From Gibbula magus (taxonomy: Eukaryota > Mollusca > Gastropoda > Trochida > Trochidae): DNA of 64,000 bases. A model generated the notes under the pieces. The model saw only the letters and a list, made by a program, of their open reading frames with translations. It made no database searches and was not told the DNA's origin. Below, piece after piece: positions 21,295 through 32,275 of the stretch (position 1 is the first letter of the stretch; every line of letters starts with the position of its first letter). Position numbers and translations under genes: made by a program. The stretch lies in assembly GCA_936450465.1 (NCBI GenBank), contig OW388291.1, forward strand, positions 76,346,436 to 76,410,435, given 5' to 3'.

Positions 21295-21430
21295 ATCTCA
21301 GTGAGGTCATAGCATTGTGACGTCATAAGCATTATGACATCATAGCATTGTAACGTCATCACCATTGTTACGTCATAGCATTGTCAGCAGTGTTCTCAGT
21401 GATGTCAAAGCTTTGTGATGTCATTAACTG
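21295..21430 (+). repeat. tandem array of CRE-like tgacgtcat motifs
   Basis: About seven imperfect 16-17 bp units of the form (t/a)gacgtcatagcattg follow each other. The core matches the CREB/ATF binding consensus TGACGTCA. This may be a chance by-product of a mini-satellite, or a regulatory cluster. No gene start is adjacent. Confidence 0.5.
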
Positions 21431-21449
21431 ATGATGTAATAGGATTATG

Positions 21450-21560
21450 ACGATTTGATTGTAGCGATATCTACAATGTAGATATCGCTTGTAGATATCG
21501 CTTGATCTCACACAAACGATATCTACTGTGGGAACCAGTTTTGGATGATAAATACATATC
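21450..21560. repeat. inverted repeat with gcgatatctac units
   Basis: Three copies of gcgatatctac or its complement lie within about 80 bases and can fold back. Possibly part of the same compound foldback element as 21061-21206. Confidence 0.45.
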
Positions 21561-23690
21561 AATTGCTTATTGTGTAGACTTGATTCGCTGAACACTGTAA
21601 CAGAAATTCAGTTCATACCTGTATAAACATAATTTTGTGACGTCAATTGAGATTAAGCCATACGTCCATGACGGACAGTTTGATGGCCAGTTGCATTGTG
21701 GATTTTCATTGGCTGATGAACGAGTAGTAAGCGAGTCTAATTATCAAATATTGTTTTGATTGACACTTTGTCTCTTTCATGTTGTTGAGCGTTGAATAGC
21801 GCAGTTGTAATTGTTGCAAATTTATATATTTGGAGCGATATAAATTTCTGAAAACATCAAATATGAGTATGTTTATTTATAATTATTTATTTCAAGGTTT
21901 ATTTAGTTCATGGTGGTATAAACTTAAAAATCTCTTTGCGAACTTTGTGTAGATCTCTCGAACTTGATCAATTTTAAAGTTAATTCTCAATTGACATTTG
22001 AAACATGATCTTTTTTATTCTTCATTCTGATTGGTTGATTTGAAAAAAATACATATCTTCATTGATATTTGAAATCCCGCATAGAAGATGGGACAATTCA
22101 CTGTCAGAAGAATACATCTTGTTCACTGAGATTGTGTATGACTCAAGATTTCCTTTTTTTAAAGGCGTTGTAGCAAGCCAGTCTCACAAAACGGTAAATC
22201 GGTGTCACCAATGAGAAATTATACCCCTCAATCAATGAAAAGAGTTTTAAAACGAATGTACATGGTTCGGTTAAGCCATGCGAGTCCATTTCCCATTGAG
22301 CTGCGAGGTGTTCATATTAAATTGGCTGCTCAAGTGATTTGACTGATGTAGCGATACCTAAACATCATAAACTACCTTAAATATGTTACAATGATGGAAT
22401 GATCAACCATCTGTGACCTCTCAAATAAGTGTAACTATTGCAATGACAATTGCCCAAACTGATAAAGTATGCATATATGTGAGATATGTTGATTTGTATG
22501 TCAAACTTTTCTTTTGTTGGGCAATTTGTTTCTTTCAAGAACATAATGTTTATCATAACATAGAATTAAAAAATCATAACAAAAAGACAACTGAACCTGG
22601 TTCATATCATAAACGCCGACTACAAACGATTTTTAGCACATTAATTGTCATACTTTAGAGTCTTTGGATACATTTTCTTGATAAAAGATGACCACAATTT
22701 AACAATTGTACACTATTTTGTATTGTCATACAACAGTTATGAATTGAACATGAGTACACTAAATCAGGCTTAAATTATAAAAAGTATAAATGAGTTTTCC
22801 ACTGCACTATGCATTTTGCAACCTTGCATTCTAACTTTCGATTTTTTTCCGAATTTCATATTTGCAATTATGCAGAATACTTGAGAATGAGTGGGTAACG
22901 AAAGTACGTTTCATATATGCAATACTTCAAATCACGTGATCTCTCAATGGCAGTTTTTTTTTAGATACAGGGCTGCATAGCTGCGTTTTTTCTACTAACT
23001 TTCAACTTATTTTCAACTAAACATGCCCTGACGTGAACTTACACTTTGGAAACTCAACCTTGTATGGTTACTAAATATGCAATCGTGAGAATTAGCGTCA
23101 GAACATATTAAAATGGCCGTTCTGTCGGCAAAATCCGCCATCTTGGTTTTTGTACATAATTAACTGAAATGAAAACACGCTATATTGTACCTAATTTCAC
23201 AACTTTGTAACAAAAACATATATACACTGATATAATGTCCAGATAGTAACACATAACATGTCATAAAACCAATAAATAATTTGCTGTTATGCCACTCGCA
23301 GGGCCGATGAATGGCTTCAGTTGTCATTATTTTCATTTTTCAACAAATTTGGGCTTGTCTTTATAAAGTTGTGAAATATAAATTCATCAAAATATTACCT
23401 TCATTGATATCTTTTAATTTATCTGTGTTTTAATCATTACTAGCAGCATATTTGTGTAAACTCTCGAATTTCGTATCCACAAATAATTCCCCGATAAAAC
23501 CCTCCTCTTTACTCGTGTACCATTAGGCAAAATTTACATGCAAAGGTAATACAAAGGAAAAAAAGTTTTCAATTAAATTTACTAAACAATTTAAAAGAGA
23601 CAGAGAAAATGTTTCAATTGGCAAAGAGGTGTTAACTTTCAGAGGTAAAAGTACCATACAGCTGTGTACCGAAACTTTTTTCACCTACAT
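21561..23690. other. no gene recognised
   Basis: AT-rich. An 81-residue open frame at 22413-22658 has no recognisable domain. No RNA gene or clear repeat found. Confidence 0.45.
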
Positions 23691-23699
23691 ATGAATATT

Positions 23700-24080
23700 A
23701 GTGTAAATATCATGTAAATTGACGTTGATTGTAACGTCAATAAAATTACATCACATGCAATGACATTGAATCATCATACACCCATGAGTAAAACAATCCT
23801 TCTTAAACGCATCCTGTGGTCGCCACGGCAGTTGTATATGTTTATGAAATTTGGCATAATGAAAAAGACAGAAGGAGTCAAATTGTGAAAGTTCAAATTT
23901 AATTAATTTTCGAATTTTCGAAGTTTTCATATTGACTAAATGAGAACAAATTCATCAAAAATACATTGTATGGGTATAAGAGGAAGTATAGGATGTATGT
24001 TTGACTAAGTTGATCACTTATGGAATATTTCACAGAAGAAAATAAATACTGTAGCTTTGAAAAGATTGACCCCTGGTAAT
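23700..24080 (-). pseudogene. decayed LINE 3' end, second copy
   Basis: Parallel to 6815-7030: catgtaaattgacg, gtaacgtcaataaa, aatttggcat and catattgactaaatgagaac recur in the same order with substitutions. The minus-strand frame is broken. This is the 3' tail of the same LINE family, with only a trace of coding sequence. Confidence 0.55.
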
Positions 24081-24639
24081 TCAAAGAGCTGACAAAATTG
24101 TAACTGTTTACTATGAGATATCAAATCAAATTATGTTATGGAACACTCAACTGTCTTTTTATAATGCGAAAATGAAAAATGATCGGTCCAGATTTCGAGT
24201 TGATACAATGTTTTAAAGACATGCCAAATTTTATGATATTTGAACTAAAATACACAGCCAGGTGAACAAACTTTCGGCTGTACTCAAATCAGAAATATTA
24301 TCATTATGCACATGTCTATTCATTTCCAAACAAAGAATTCTTGAAAAGACTGAATTGTTTCTTTTCCTTTTGTATTGGTCTGAAAACTGGGATAAGATCA
24401 AGAGAACAATGATATATAATAAACGAATATGAAAATGGTGAAATGAAAAAGATGAACGTCAATGTTCAAATGTATGAGGTCTACGAATTTTAGATTCTTT
24501 ATTTCAGTATTTGGGGTCTTAGGCCCGGGGTTTACATATTAACGTTATGCATTCTTCAATCTTATTAAGCAGCTTTGATTCAAATTGACAAATCAAATCA
24601 CCAAACACAAGTGATAAACATTCAAGCAATGCAGGTTAT
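24081..24639. other. no gene recognised
   Basis: AT-rich intergenic sequence with nothing supportable. Confidence 0.4.
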
Positions 24640-25028
24640 AATTAATTATCACCTATTTACAGGTCCTCGGTTACGTCGTCTCGGTTAATACAACGGACCT
24701 TGGACCTGTAACTGCGCCAATACGGAACTATTTAATTGATGACAATTTTATTAATTAACTTCTTTTCAATCTATTTGCACAACACGAAACATCTCATTTT
24801 TAATGAAATAATAATTATAAACAAGATTGGTGAACAAATAGCACGGGTCAAAGTTCTCACCAAATGTGCAACTGCGCATGCTCAGTTGCCCAGTTTGCCT
24901 CGTATTTGCCTGATTTCCCCGTATTGCCCAGGTTTCCCCATATTGGGCCAGTTGTCGAATCATATGCTCTATGCCGTAAATGCCATACAGGTCCTCGGTC
25001 CGTTGTATTGACCCTCGACTTCACCTTG
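24640..25028 (-). mobile_element. MITE family N, copy 2, with inverted ends
   Basis: Inverted relative to 3379-3747. The ends near 24662-24710 and 24988-25022 are inverted copies of a roughly 35-bp sequence containing caatacaacgga. The element begins right where the lectin domain of the minus-strand gene copy stops, so it truncated that gene. Confidence 0.65.
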
Positions 25029-25029
25029 G

Positions 25030-25408
25030 CAATTGTACAATTTTGATCTCGCCACAAGGTTGGATAGTTGCTATATTTTGATGCATACAAGCATCTGCTG
25101 AATTCTCCAGACGGTTGATTGGTGCCCCAGTAGTCAGAAAGGATTGAAGAATTATCTGCCCATAGCCATTGGTGCTCAGTCGATATCTTACCACCCAGCC
25201 AGAACGACTTAACTGAAATAAATAGGTGTGAAGCTTATTTAATTTCATCGTCGGATAATGACAATGTGTGGTTCTTAAATTTTAGCTAAACCAGAGAATG
25301 TCGTTTATAACGAACATTTGTGACAAAGTTTCAAAGTCAACTTTACTCGACAAGGGTTTTTGGTTTGTTTTACCCTGCTGAAAGGTATTATAGTTTCTTT
25401 TCTTTGTC

Positions 25409-25469
<61 letters not shown>

Positions 25470-25797
25470 AATTTTTAAAATGGATCATCCTGTAGTGTTT
25501 GTATTTGATAGCAATGTATATAACGTTTTTTTATAGCCTTGATGTTAAACCAAGGAAACTATAGATACTCACGACAAAATACTCGTACTTTACTGTATAT
25601 TTGCAACCAATATGTCTCACCACGAGTTGCGACAATTAGATTAGTCAAGTCATTAATTTGATGAGTGTCGACAGTTATCAGATGTCCACCCTCCAATGCA
25701 CACTGGTTTTCTGCATCCCGCCAGGACTTCCGGTTTTCAGATGGTCTGTAGCACAGGCCAAGAGATCTGTACCAGATGTAGCCCGGGCTGCATTCGT
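25030..25797 (-). pseudogene. lectin copy 3, inverted and truncated (exons 25621-25797 and 25030-25212)
   Basis: Exon A is 177 nt, exactly the length of exon 2 in the other copies, with acceptor cttgcag and donor gtgaga. It encodes ECSPGYIWYRSLGLCY...GGHLITVDTHQ. Exon B (acceptor tttcag, same phase 1) encodes FWLGGK, WADNSS, YWGTNQPSGEF (QPS at the ligand site), and LWRDQNC. The frame is open, but the closing LCE segment is missing because MITE N lies there; translation would run through it to 24857. No signal-peptide or apple exon was found upstream, and another MITE ends only 13 bases before exon A. I call it a pseudogene, though both halves have intact frames and could be used as an exon reservoir. 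Confidence 0.75.
25409..25469 (+). repeat. (AGT)n microsatellite
   Basis: About twenty uninterrupted tag/agt triplets, within the intron of lectin copy 3. The minus-strand poly-leucine open frame over it is spurious. Confidence 0.95.
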
Positions 25798-25810
25798 CTG
25801 CAAGAATGAC

Positions 25811-26108
25811 CAGTCTGATTAAAATCGACTTTGCTTCGAGTAATAAAATTTGCAAAATACTGCATCTACCGAGATTCCTCGCCATAAGGTCTGAGAACAC
25901 CCGTTTAGGCACGTGTTCAGTACCAGTTTAGCGCAGATAAATTGTTGGACGTCTTTTGATTGACTACCTGAACTGCGTTGGAACATGATAGCCTACGGGC
26001 CGTTATCAGACGGTTTGACGAGGAAACTTCTGAACGATATGAGTGGTATACTGGTAGATGCACTATTTTGCAACTTTATTCCTCGGAAAACCGTCGATTT
26101 TAATCAGA
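25811..26108 (-). mobile_element. MITE family Q, copy 1
   Basis: Both ends carry a roughly 18-base inverted repeat, cagtctgattaaaatcgac on the left. The interior matches 59789-60239 in the opposite orientation, with phrases such as ggtgttctcagacctt and actcatatcgttc. A terminal-inverted-repeat MITE, family unknown. Confidence 0.7.
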
Positions 26109-27747
26109 CATCACATGGATGGGTTAACAAGGGAACTTACTTCAGAGAGAAGCTATATCATGTTCACATATTCATGTTTCTATCACATTTGAAGTTACCA
26201 TGTAGCATATCGCTGTAATGTTAAGCATTTAATTACAAATACTTGAATCTATTAGATGTAACAGCGGAGTGCATGTCAAAATATGTCTTACCTGACACCA
26301 AAACGAAATACTGCATTTCACTTCATTGACTGATATCTTCTTCCACGGCATACACATATTCAGTCAGATGAAGGAAGAGACAGCCGAAAACACAAGAGAT
26401 AAAAATCTGGGTTTCGTTAATAAATATTAACGTTACAGTAAACAGTGAAGCATCAATATATAAGACTCACTATAAGCTACATGTACATATAAGAATATTT
26501 AACATAAACAATATCCCTAGTATAAATAATATAATCGATAAGACGAGAATCAACGTCAGAAACAACTGACTGCAACACGCATATTTGCAAATAACACCAA
26601 TATTAATAATAGTACAGTGACAAATGATAAATGATTGAAAAGAAGACAAGTTGTCCTTAACAATTTACAACTGAGGTTGACATGAAATAAAAATACATGT
26701 GATGAGAGGCGAGGAAAGGGCGCGACAAAACACGATCTCGTGACACGCTCTAAGTAAAGGGCAACAAATGTTCATTCGAATGTGATCACTGATGTATATC
26801 CAAAACATGTGTTAGGTTTCACAAACACTGATATGAAATTGTTGGAGGAGTTGCTTTCAAAAGACAGGTACTCTGAGTCTGAATGAGGAAGCCATGCGCT
26901 TTACGTCAAGGCGAATAACTCTGACAATATGTACACGATACATCTAAAAACAGTACCTCCCTATCACTGATGTATATCAAAAGCATGGGTGAAGTTTCCT
27001 ATTTTTTTCTTCATTTGTTTGTTCCTTCATATTTACGATCGGAATCTCTCTTCTATTAGGGCCATATTTTTCGTTTCTAGCAAAATACCCTAGCTGCGAA
27101 AAATGATGCCACGCCATATCCCACTACATCGATTGATATAATTCAAAGATCTTAGCCTTTGACTGTAAAAGGTCTGTCTAATTATCTTATGTCCTTCTAA
27201 TAATTTTATATAAAGATATATATTTTGTCTCTGATTTGGTCATATTTATCAGCATGTTTCAGTTAAATTGTTTTCACAAATTCAAAATCATACATCGAAG
27301 AAAGCACATTAAACATGTCAAGAAAAACGTTTATCCTCGTTTCTGTTTTCAAAAATAACATTACGACGCGCCGTTGGCATATGTCACCTTTACAAAGACG
27401 ACGTCGCTGATTGCACAACTGTTTTCCAATGCAACCAATCAGGACTATCTATTTCTAGCCTATAATTTAGCCCTTATAGAACATAGGTTACAATCAGAAA
27501 TCTGAAGGGAGTAACAACTGTCGGTAGAGAATGAAGTTCCAGAAAATTTATAAAAGCTGTGGGAGGAGTTGATTTCAGATCACAAATACTGCGCCACAAA
27601 ATAACCAACCCCTTTTGTTTCCTGAATGGGTTTAAGACTGAAATCAGATATATTCTAGATGTATGTTGAAGTCAAAGATGATGTACTCGTATGATTTGAC
27701 ACTTTCGGAAACGTGGAATTTTGAGCTGTTGATTAATAAACACAATT
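26109..27747. other. no gene recognised
   Basis: Region upstream of lectin copy 2, AT-rich, with no domain-bearing frames. A promoter could not be placed. Confidence 0.4.
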
Positions 27748-29190
27748 AGGTCCCTTCGTTTTGACAGATGTCATTGATATATGATATTAACAGCAAGCTA
27801 ATAAACTGATTATTCGCACTAATTGTATGTCTTAATCATCTGCTTCCAAACATACATTATATTTCAACTTCCAACTATTGGGATCGATTCCTAGATTGGG
27901 AAAGGTTAGGATATACCATCTACTGACTATGGTGATCGGTTCCTAGTTATGAATGCTTATGATATTTCAACTTCCTACTGTAGGAGTCGATTCTTAGATG
28001 GTGAACCGTTATGCTATTGATCTACCAACTATAGGGATCGATTCCTAGATTGTGAAGGTTTGTGCTATTTCATTTACCAACTGTTACGGTCGAAATCTAC
28101 ATAGTGAAGTGCGTTTATCTCGTTTGTCCACCTTATTATACCTCCCTTGTCAAGCAAACCCATAAGGACCTTCAATCTATGATTTTTTTTGTTTCATGCC
28201 AAAGTTACATTCTAAAAATGAAATGGGTGGTTGGTAGGTTACAACTATGACGATTCAATATTTCAATCTTAATGTAATTGATTTACTTTTCTGTTAATAT
28301 TGAAATTTGCTAGAACCAGACTATGGGCTTGATGAAGTTGTACCTTCAACAGACAATGACTTTCTGCAGAAAAAAAGAACAATACATATTGATGTCAAAA
28401 GCAGCCATTTCCAAATATGTAAAGATTTGTGGGTACATAATAGGTTATTCTTCCAATTATTGCTTTGTAAATAAAACTCTGAGAACAATACCTTTAGCTC
28501 TGATGTAGGATGCACCGCCATTATAATGTAAGATGAGAAACTTGTGTATTCAGAGGAACCAATAAGTTTGTTTTGCGAAACCAGAAGTCACATTGTCGTT
28601 CCACAATGAGAAAAGCAATGGTGACACAAAGGTTGACGGGATGAAGTGGTTTACTTGGTGTATATCAATATTACTTTCATTGTTTCATTGTGTTCAAAAT
28701 CCGGCGAAATATGTTTGGCTTAACGATTTGATGAAGCCAACGTTTTTTTTTAACCCATTAACGACATCAAGATGTGAAATATGAACGTTAAATTATTACT
28801 TTCCATCTTTCCCCACTTGAGTGTATTTGAATAAGAACAACAATGTAAGTAGTGAAGAGGTTTCAGGTCTGTCTGGTACCTATCCGATACAGTAACAGCA
28901 TATGCTGCTAGCTCGAGATGGTGTTCCTACAGCTGTTAGCCTTCACATATGGAGCATTCACTGCCTTTCCACCACCGATACTCGTCTCCTCGAGGCTGGA
29001 ATGTCTGTCACTCTGTTATCATCAGGCAAACTGCTCTTCTTTCTTCTATTTTGGTGGATCCTGTTTTCCTATGGAACATGTATATGCTGTGGCTGAACAG
29101 AGTATTTCGTTAGGATCGGAATATTTTGTCTGGAAATCAGGTAATTGAATTTCATATTTAAATGTTTTTTTAAAATTATTTCATTGGTGT
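27748..29190 (+). repeat. duplicated block, copy 2 (5' part of lectin gene)
   Basis: Partner of 8130-9515. The match starts in a short stretch shared with the LINE relic edge (ggtcccttcgttttgac) and runs through the tandem array, 5' flank and exon 1. Confidence 0.85.
28918..29140 (+). CDS. lectin copy 2, exon 1: signal peptide and apple/PAN-like segment
   Basis: 223 nt, phase 1, donor gtaatt. Cysteines are conserved with copy 1; differences include LFL to LSL, FYFDG to FYFGG and WES to WKS. Confidence 0.85.
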
Positions 29191-31702
29191 AGATTGTCCG
29201 TTCTTGTTTGCTGCAGTTCCTATGATAGTCATCTTGTGTTCTTAACGAAGACTGTTATGGAATCAGAATTCGAAGTAAGATATTCCAATTCCTTTTTGTC
29301 ATGGCATATGTACAAAACGTATTAATGTGTGAGTAAGTGTGATGCCTGTGTCCAAAAAAAGACCCAAACAGAAATCATTGTCACTTTTCTAATTCATTTT
29401 GGCTCCTGCTTCGTGAACAGGTGTTCCTCCATCTTACAGCGATTTCTGGAATGAAACATAGATTACAAAAAAAATGAAGTGACATTGACCTTAACGCAAG
29501 AAGCAGTATTTAAAACAAATTCGAACCTGCCCACCATTTTGATTAGACAGTAATAGGCCTTTCATACATGACATATGCATCCCTTTTGATGAGACATCTT
29601 AACCTTGTGACCTTGAGCTAGGTGCATGCCAATCTGTTTTATCCTTGGCCATATTTATTTTATTAATCTCATTTAATTCAGATCGAACACCCATACCTTG
29701 TTTCTCAATCTGAGTACGACCCCGCAGAGAACATATCAGATCATATGACCTTGACTGTGAGGCTGTGAGCTTTCACCTTCAATAAATTCATCCAATCAGA
29801 GGTTTTCTTATAAATGGTATTGAATGTGGGATTTATACGTCAACTCTGATTGCTTTTTATCCTCGTCGCTGATTGGCTAGAATAAAAGGTTACCTGACAT
29901 GACCTCTATAGTGCAGTTCTTGAATTAGAAACGCACCGACGTAATGAAACTGCGAGAAATGTCATTCTTTAGAGTGTTCCTATGAGATTTTGTCAGATGA
30001 TAACAGAGTAATAATGATATATGTACATCTGAACATGACTGAGACATTAGTTTGCTCAACTCGACCTGTTTACTCTCAATGATTGTGATCCGTTATGAAT
30101 GAATGTATTTTGGAAGACTGTTGATCACAAAACCCTGAAATGATTGAAACTGGAATGACAAAATGTGACAAAACTATAGGATCGCTTGGCCATGTCAGCA
30201 TGGTTTTCCTGCGGGTGTTCAGTTTGCTGCCGGTTTCAAGATTTAGGCGATCAATCATTGACACATAAATAATGATAATACTTGAGATCTGCAATATTTG
30301 GAACTGCATTGCCATTTGAAAAACAACCAGCATAAGGATAGAGTATTATGACAGTCCTTATGTCTTGATCCATTACAACTGGAACAAGACGTTTGCGTCG
30401 GATGTCTCTAAACGGCATAACCATCAGAATAAACTATTTTTTTATCACCACTGATATGACCTTTAAGACTTATGCAACAAGCATCCGAACACTGAGGTTG
30501 AATTAGTAATATTAGTTTTGGTAGATGGTAGATTTTGCAGATTTCCCTCAAAGCTGCCCATTCATGTCGGAAGTGTCAATACACTTGATCTTGGGACTAT
30601 GGCTGGGAATAAGAATGAAATTTGTGTTTACAGTCATACATTTCATTCACAAATTAATTTCATTTAATTTCCCATAGATCATACCTTTTCAATCTGTTAT
30701 TAAATGATGATTGCCCAGCGAAAGAAAATTCGGGCTTTTGGTAAATGACTGAGGTGTTGACATTAGATCATAGACAAATCGTAACAACAAAATATCACTG
30801 AAACAAGATGATACACTTTAAATTAGAATATTAAGTTTGTAACGTAAGGTTGAAAATGTGTTTTAGTATTGTGAATATTCAATGTACCATTAACTTGGCA
30901 TTTATTTAACACGTGTCTATCACTCAGACCAGTGCAGCCCGGGCTACATCTGGTACAGATCTCTCGGACTCTGCTACAAGCTGTTTGAGACAGAGAAAAC
31001 CTGGGAGGCTTCAGAAGACCAGTGTGTAACCGATGGTGGACATCTGATTACAGTGGACGGTCCTGAACTTAATGACTGGATGAACCTGATTGCGACTACT
31101 CTTGGTTAGTTTACGAAACAGGTTGAAGAAAGACTTATAGTGTATATAATGTAAATAGGTCAAAGTAATACAGGACAAAATTATCAGATCTATATCGGCC
31201 GCTCATTGAATTGTCCATTAGGTTGAAGAAAGACTTGTGTATATAATGTAAATAAGTCTAAGTAATACAGGACAACATTATCAGATCTATATCCGCCGCT
31301 CATTGAATTGTCCAATAGGTTGAAGAAAGACTTAGTGTATAAATGAGTTTGACAATGTTTGATCAGAATTAGAATGAATCGAAGACCCTGTCAAGCTTCC
31401 ATTACAGTTGAGATACATCATCATCTGATATGAAATAAAGTGAGTCACTTCGTCTTTCAGATGAGTCACTCTGGACAGGCGGAAGAAACGTTTCAAACGA
31501 ATGGAAATGGGCAGATAACTCATCAATCGTCTCAACTTTCTGGGCACCTGATCAACCTCAAAATAGGCCTGACGAGATATGCATGATTGTTCGCTATTCT
31601 TCAAATGGTATAATAAAAAAATGGCATGATGTTCCTTGTGATTGGAAGATGTATTGTGTTTGTGAGAAGCCCCGAAATCTTCAACAACAATCACAATGCT
31701 GA
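28918..31702 (+). CDS. secreted apple-like/C-type lectin protein, copy 2 (exons 28918-29140, 30928-31104, 31461-31702)
   Basis: Three exons in the same phases as copy 1: 223, 177 and 242 nt, in total 642 nt (213 residues plus stop). Signal peptide VFLQLLAFTYGAFTA, Cys-rich apple-like segment, then a long-form C-type lectin domain with WTGGRN, FWAPDQPQN (QPQ at the ligand site), KKWHDVPC and a final VCEKP. It ends with a terminal Cys, as in copy 1. Intron 1 is only about 1.8 kb and lacks the DIRS element. About 30 of 80 residues of exon 3 differ from copy 1, against two in exon 2. A secreted binding protein, probably of innate defence or mucus, is inferred from the family; specificity is unknown. 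Confidence 0.85.
29421..29461 (+). CDS. candidate alternative terminal exon, lectin copy 2
   Basis: The acceptor cgtgaacag is followed by a phase-compatible frame reading GVPPSYSDFWNET then TAG. The copy 1 counterpart stops four codons earlier. Joined to exon 1 it would encode a lectin-less secreted form. Conservation in both copies could just reflect recent duplication. Confidence 0.3.
29590..30927 (+). other. lectin copy 2 intron 1, remainder
   Basis: Weakly similar to the 3' part of copy 1 intron 1. No gene recognised. Confidence 0.45.
30928..31104 (+). CDS. lectin copy 2, exon 2: first half of C-type lectin domain
   Basis: 177 nt, 175 identical to copy 1 by eye. Near-identity continues about 18 bases past the donor and then drops. 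Confidence 0.9.
31121..31340 (+). repeat. tandem repeat in lectin copy 2 intron 2, period about 97-100 bp
   Basis: ggttgaagaaagactt recurs at about 31121, 31221 and 31318. Two full units and a partial third. Copy 1 has only one diverged unit. Confidence 0.8.
31461..31702 (+). CDS. lectin copy 2, exon 3: ligand-binding half of C-type lectin domain
   Basis: 242 nt to TGA with acceptor tctttcag. The domain framework (WTGG, FWAP, WHD, CEK) is kept while loop residues differ strongly from copy 1. Confidence 0.9.
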
Positions 31703-32275
31703 AAGTACAACTCTTACAATGATCTTTATATTAGGGAATTTAAAAAGTATGCTTTGCATCTCACCCCTATTTCTAAGGTATTTATGTTCATCCCTTTTTG
31801 TACATTTATCAACATTCTCCCCCAACAGAGGCTACTCAAATCGTTTTTCCAACGCAACCTCTGTTATAAATGGAGCAGTTCAATCATAATTGGATTGGTT
31901 AGGGCGCAATTCGTAACATTGTTTCAAACGGTGCGTTCAGTCTGTTTCCGTAAACTGTTGAGAAGATTTCTGTCACCTGTGCAATACAAGAGAGAATTCA
32001 GTCGATGCTTGATTAAATAGAAATCGAAATTGTGTCCGTGTTACAATTTTTCAGTGCTATGGGCTTTAGCTAGAAGAGAGAAATATGGTCCACAATGATT
32101 ACGCGGGAAGTGTGATTTGAACTCCTCCTGCTTCTCTCTTAGACGGATATACGATTGCTTTAAAACCATGCTTCAAAGTTTTAATGATAATTGAAAGTAG
32201 ACGAACTTCACTCTAGAGCCATGTATGTCTGTAATATACATTTGTCTATCTCTTTCCTTATTTTGTTTTTAAAAA
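31703..32275. other. 3' flank of lectin copy 2
   Basis: The first part is similar to the 3' flank of copy 1. Open frames at 31626-32020 have no domain. Confidence 0.4.

Noticed and set aside
25282..25488. Minus-strand poly-leucine ORF
   Set aside because: Direct translation of the (AGT)n microsatellite.
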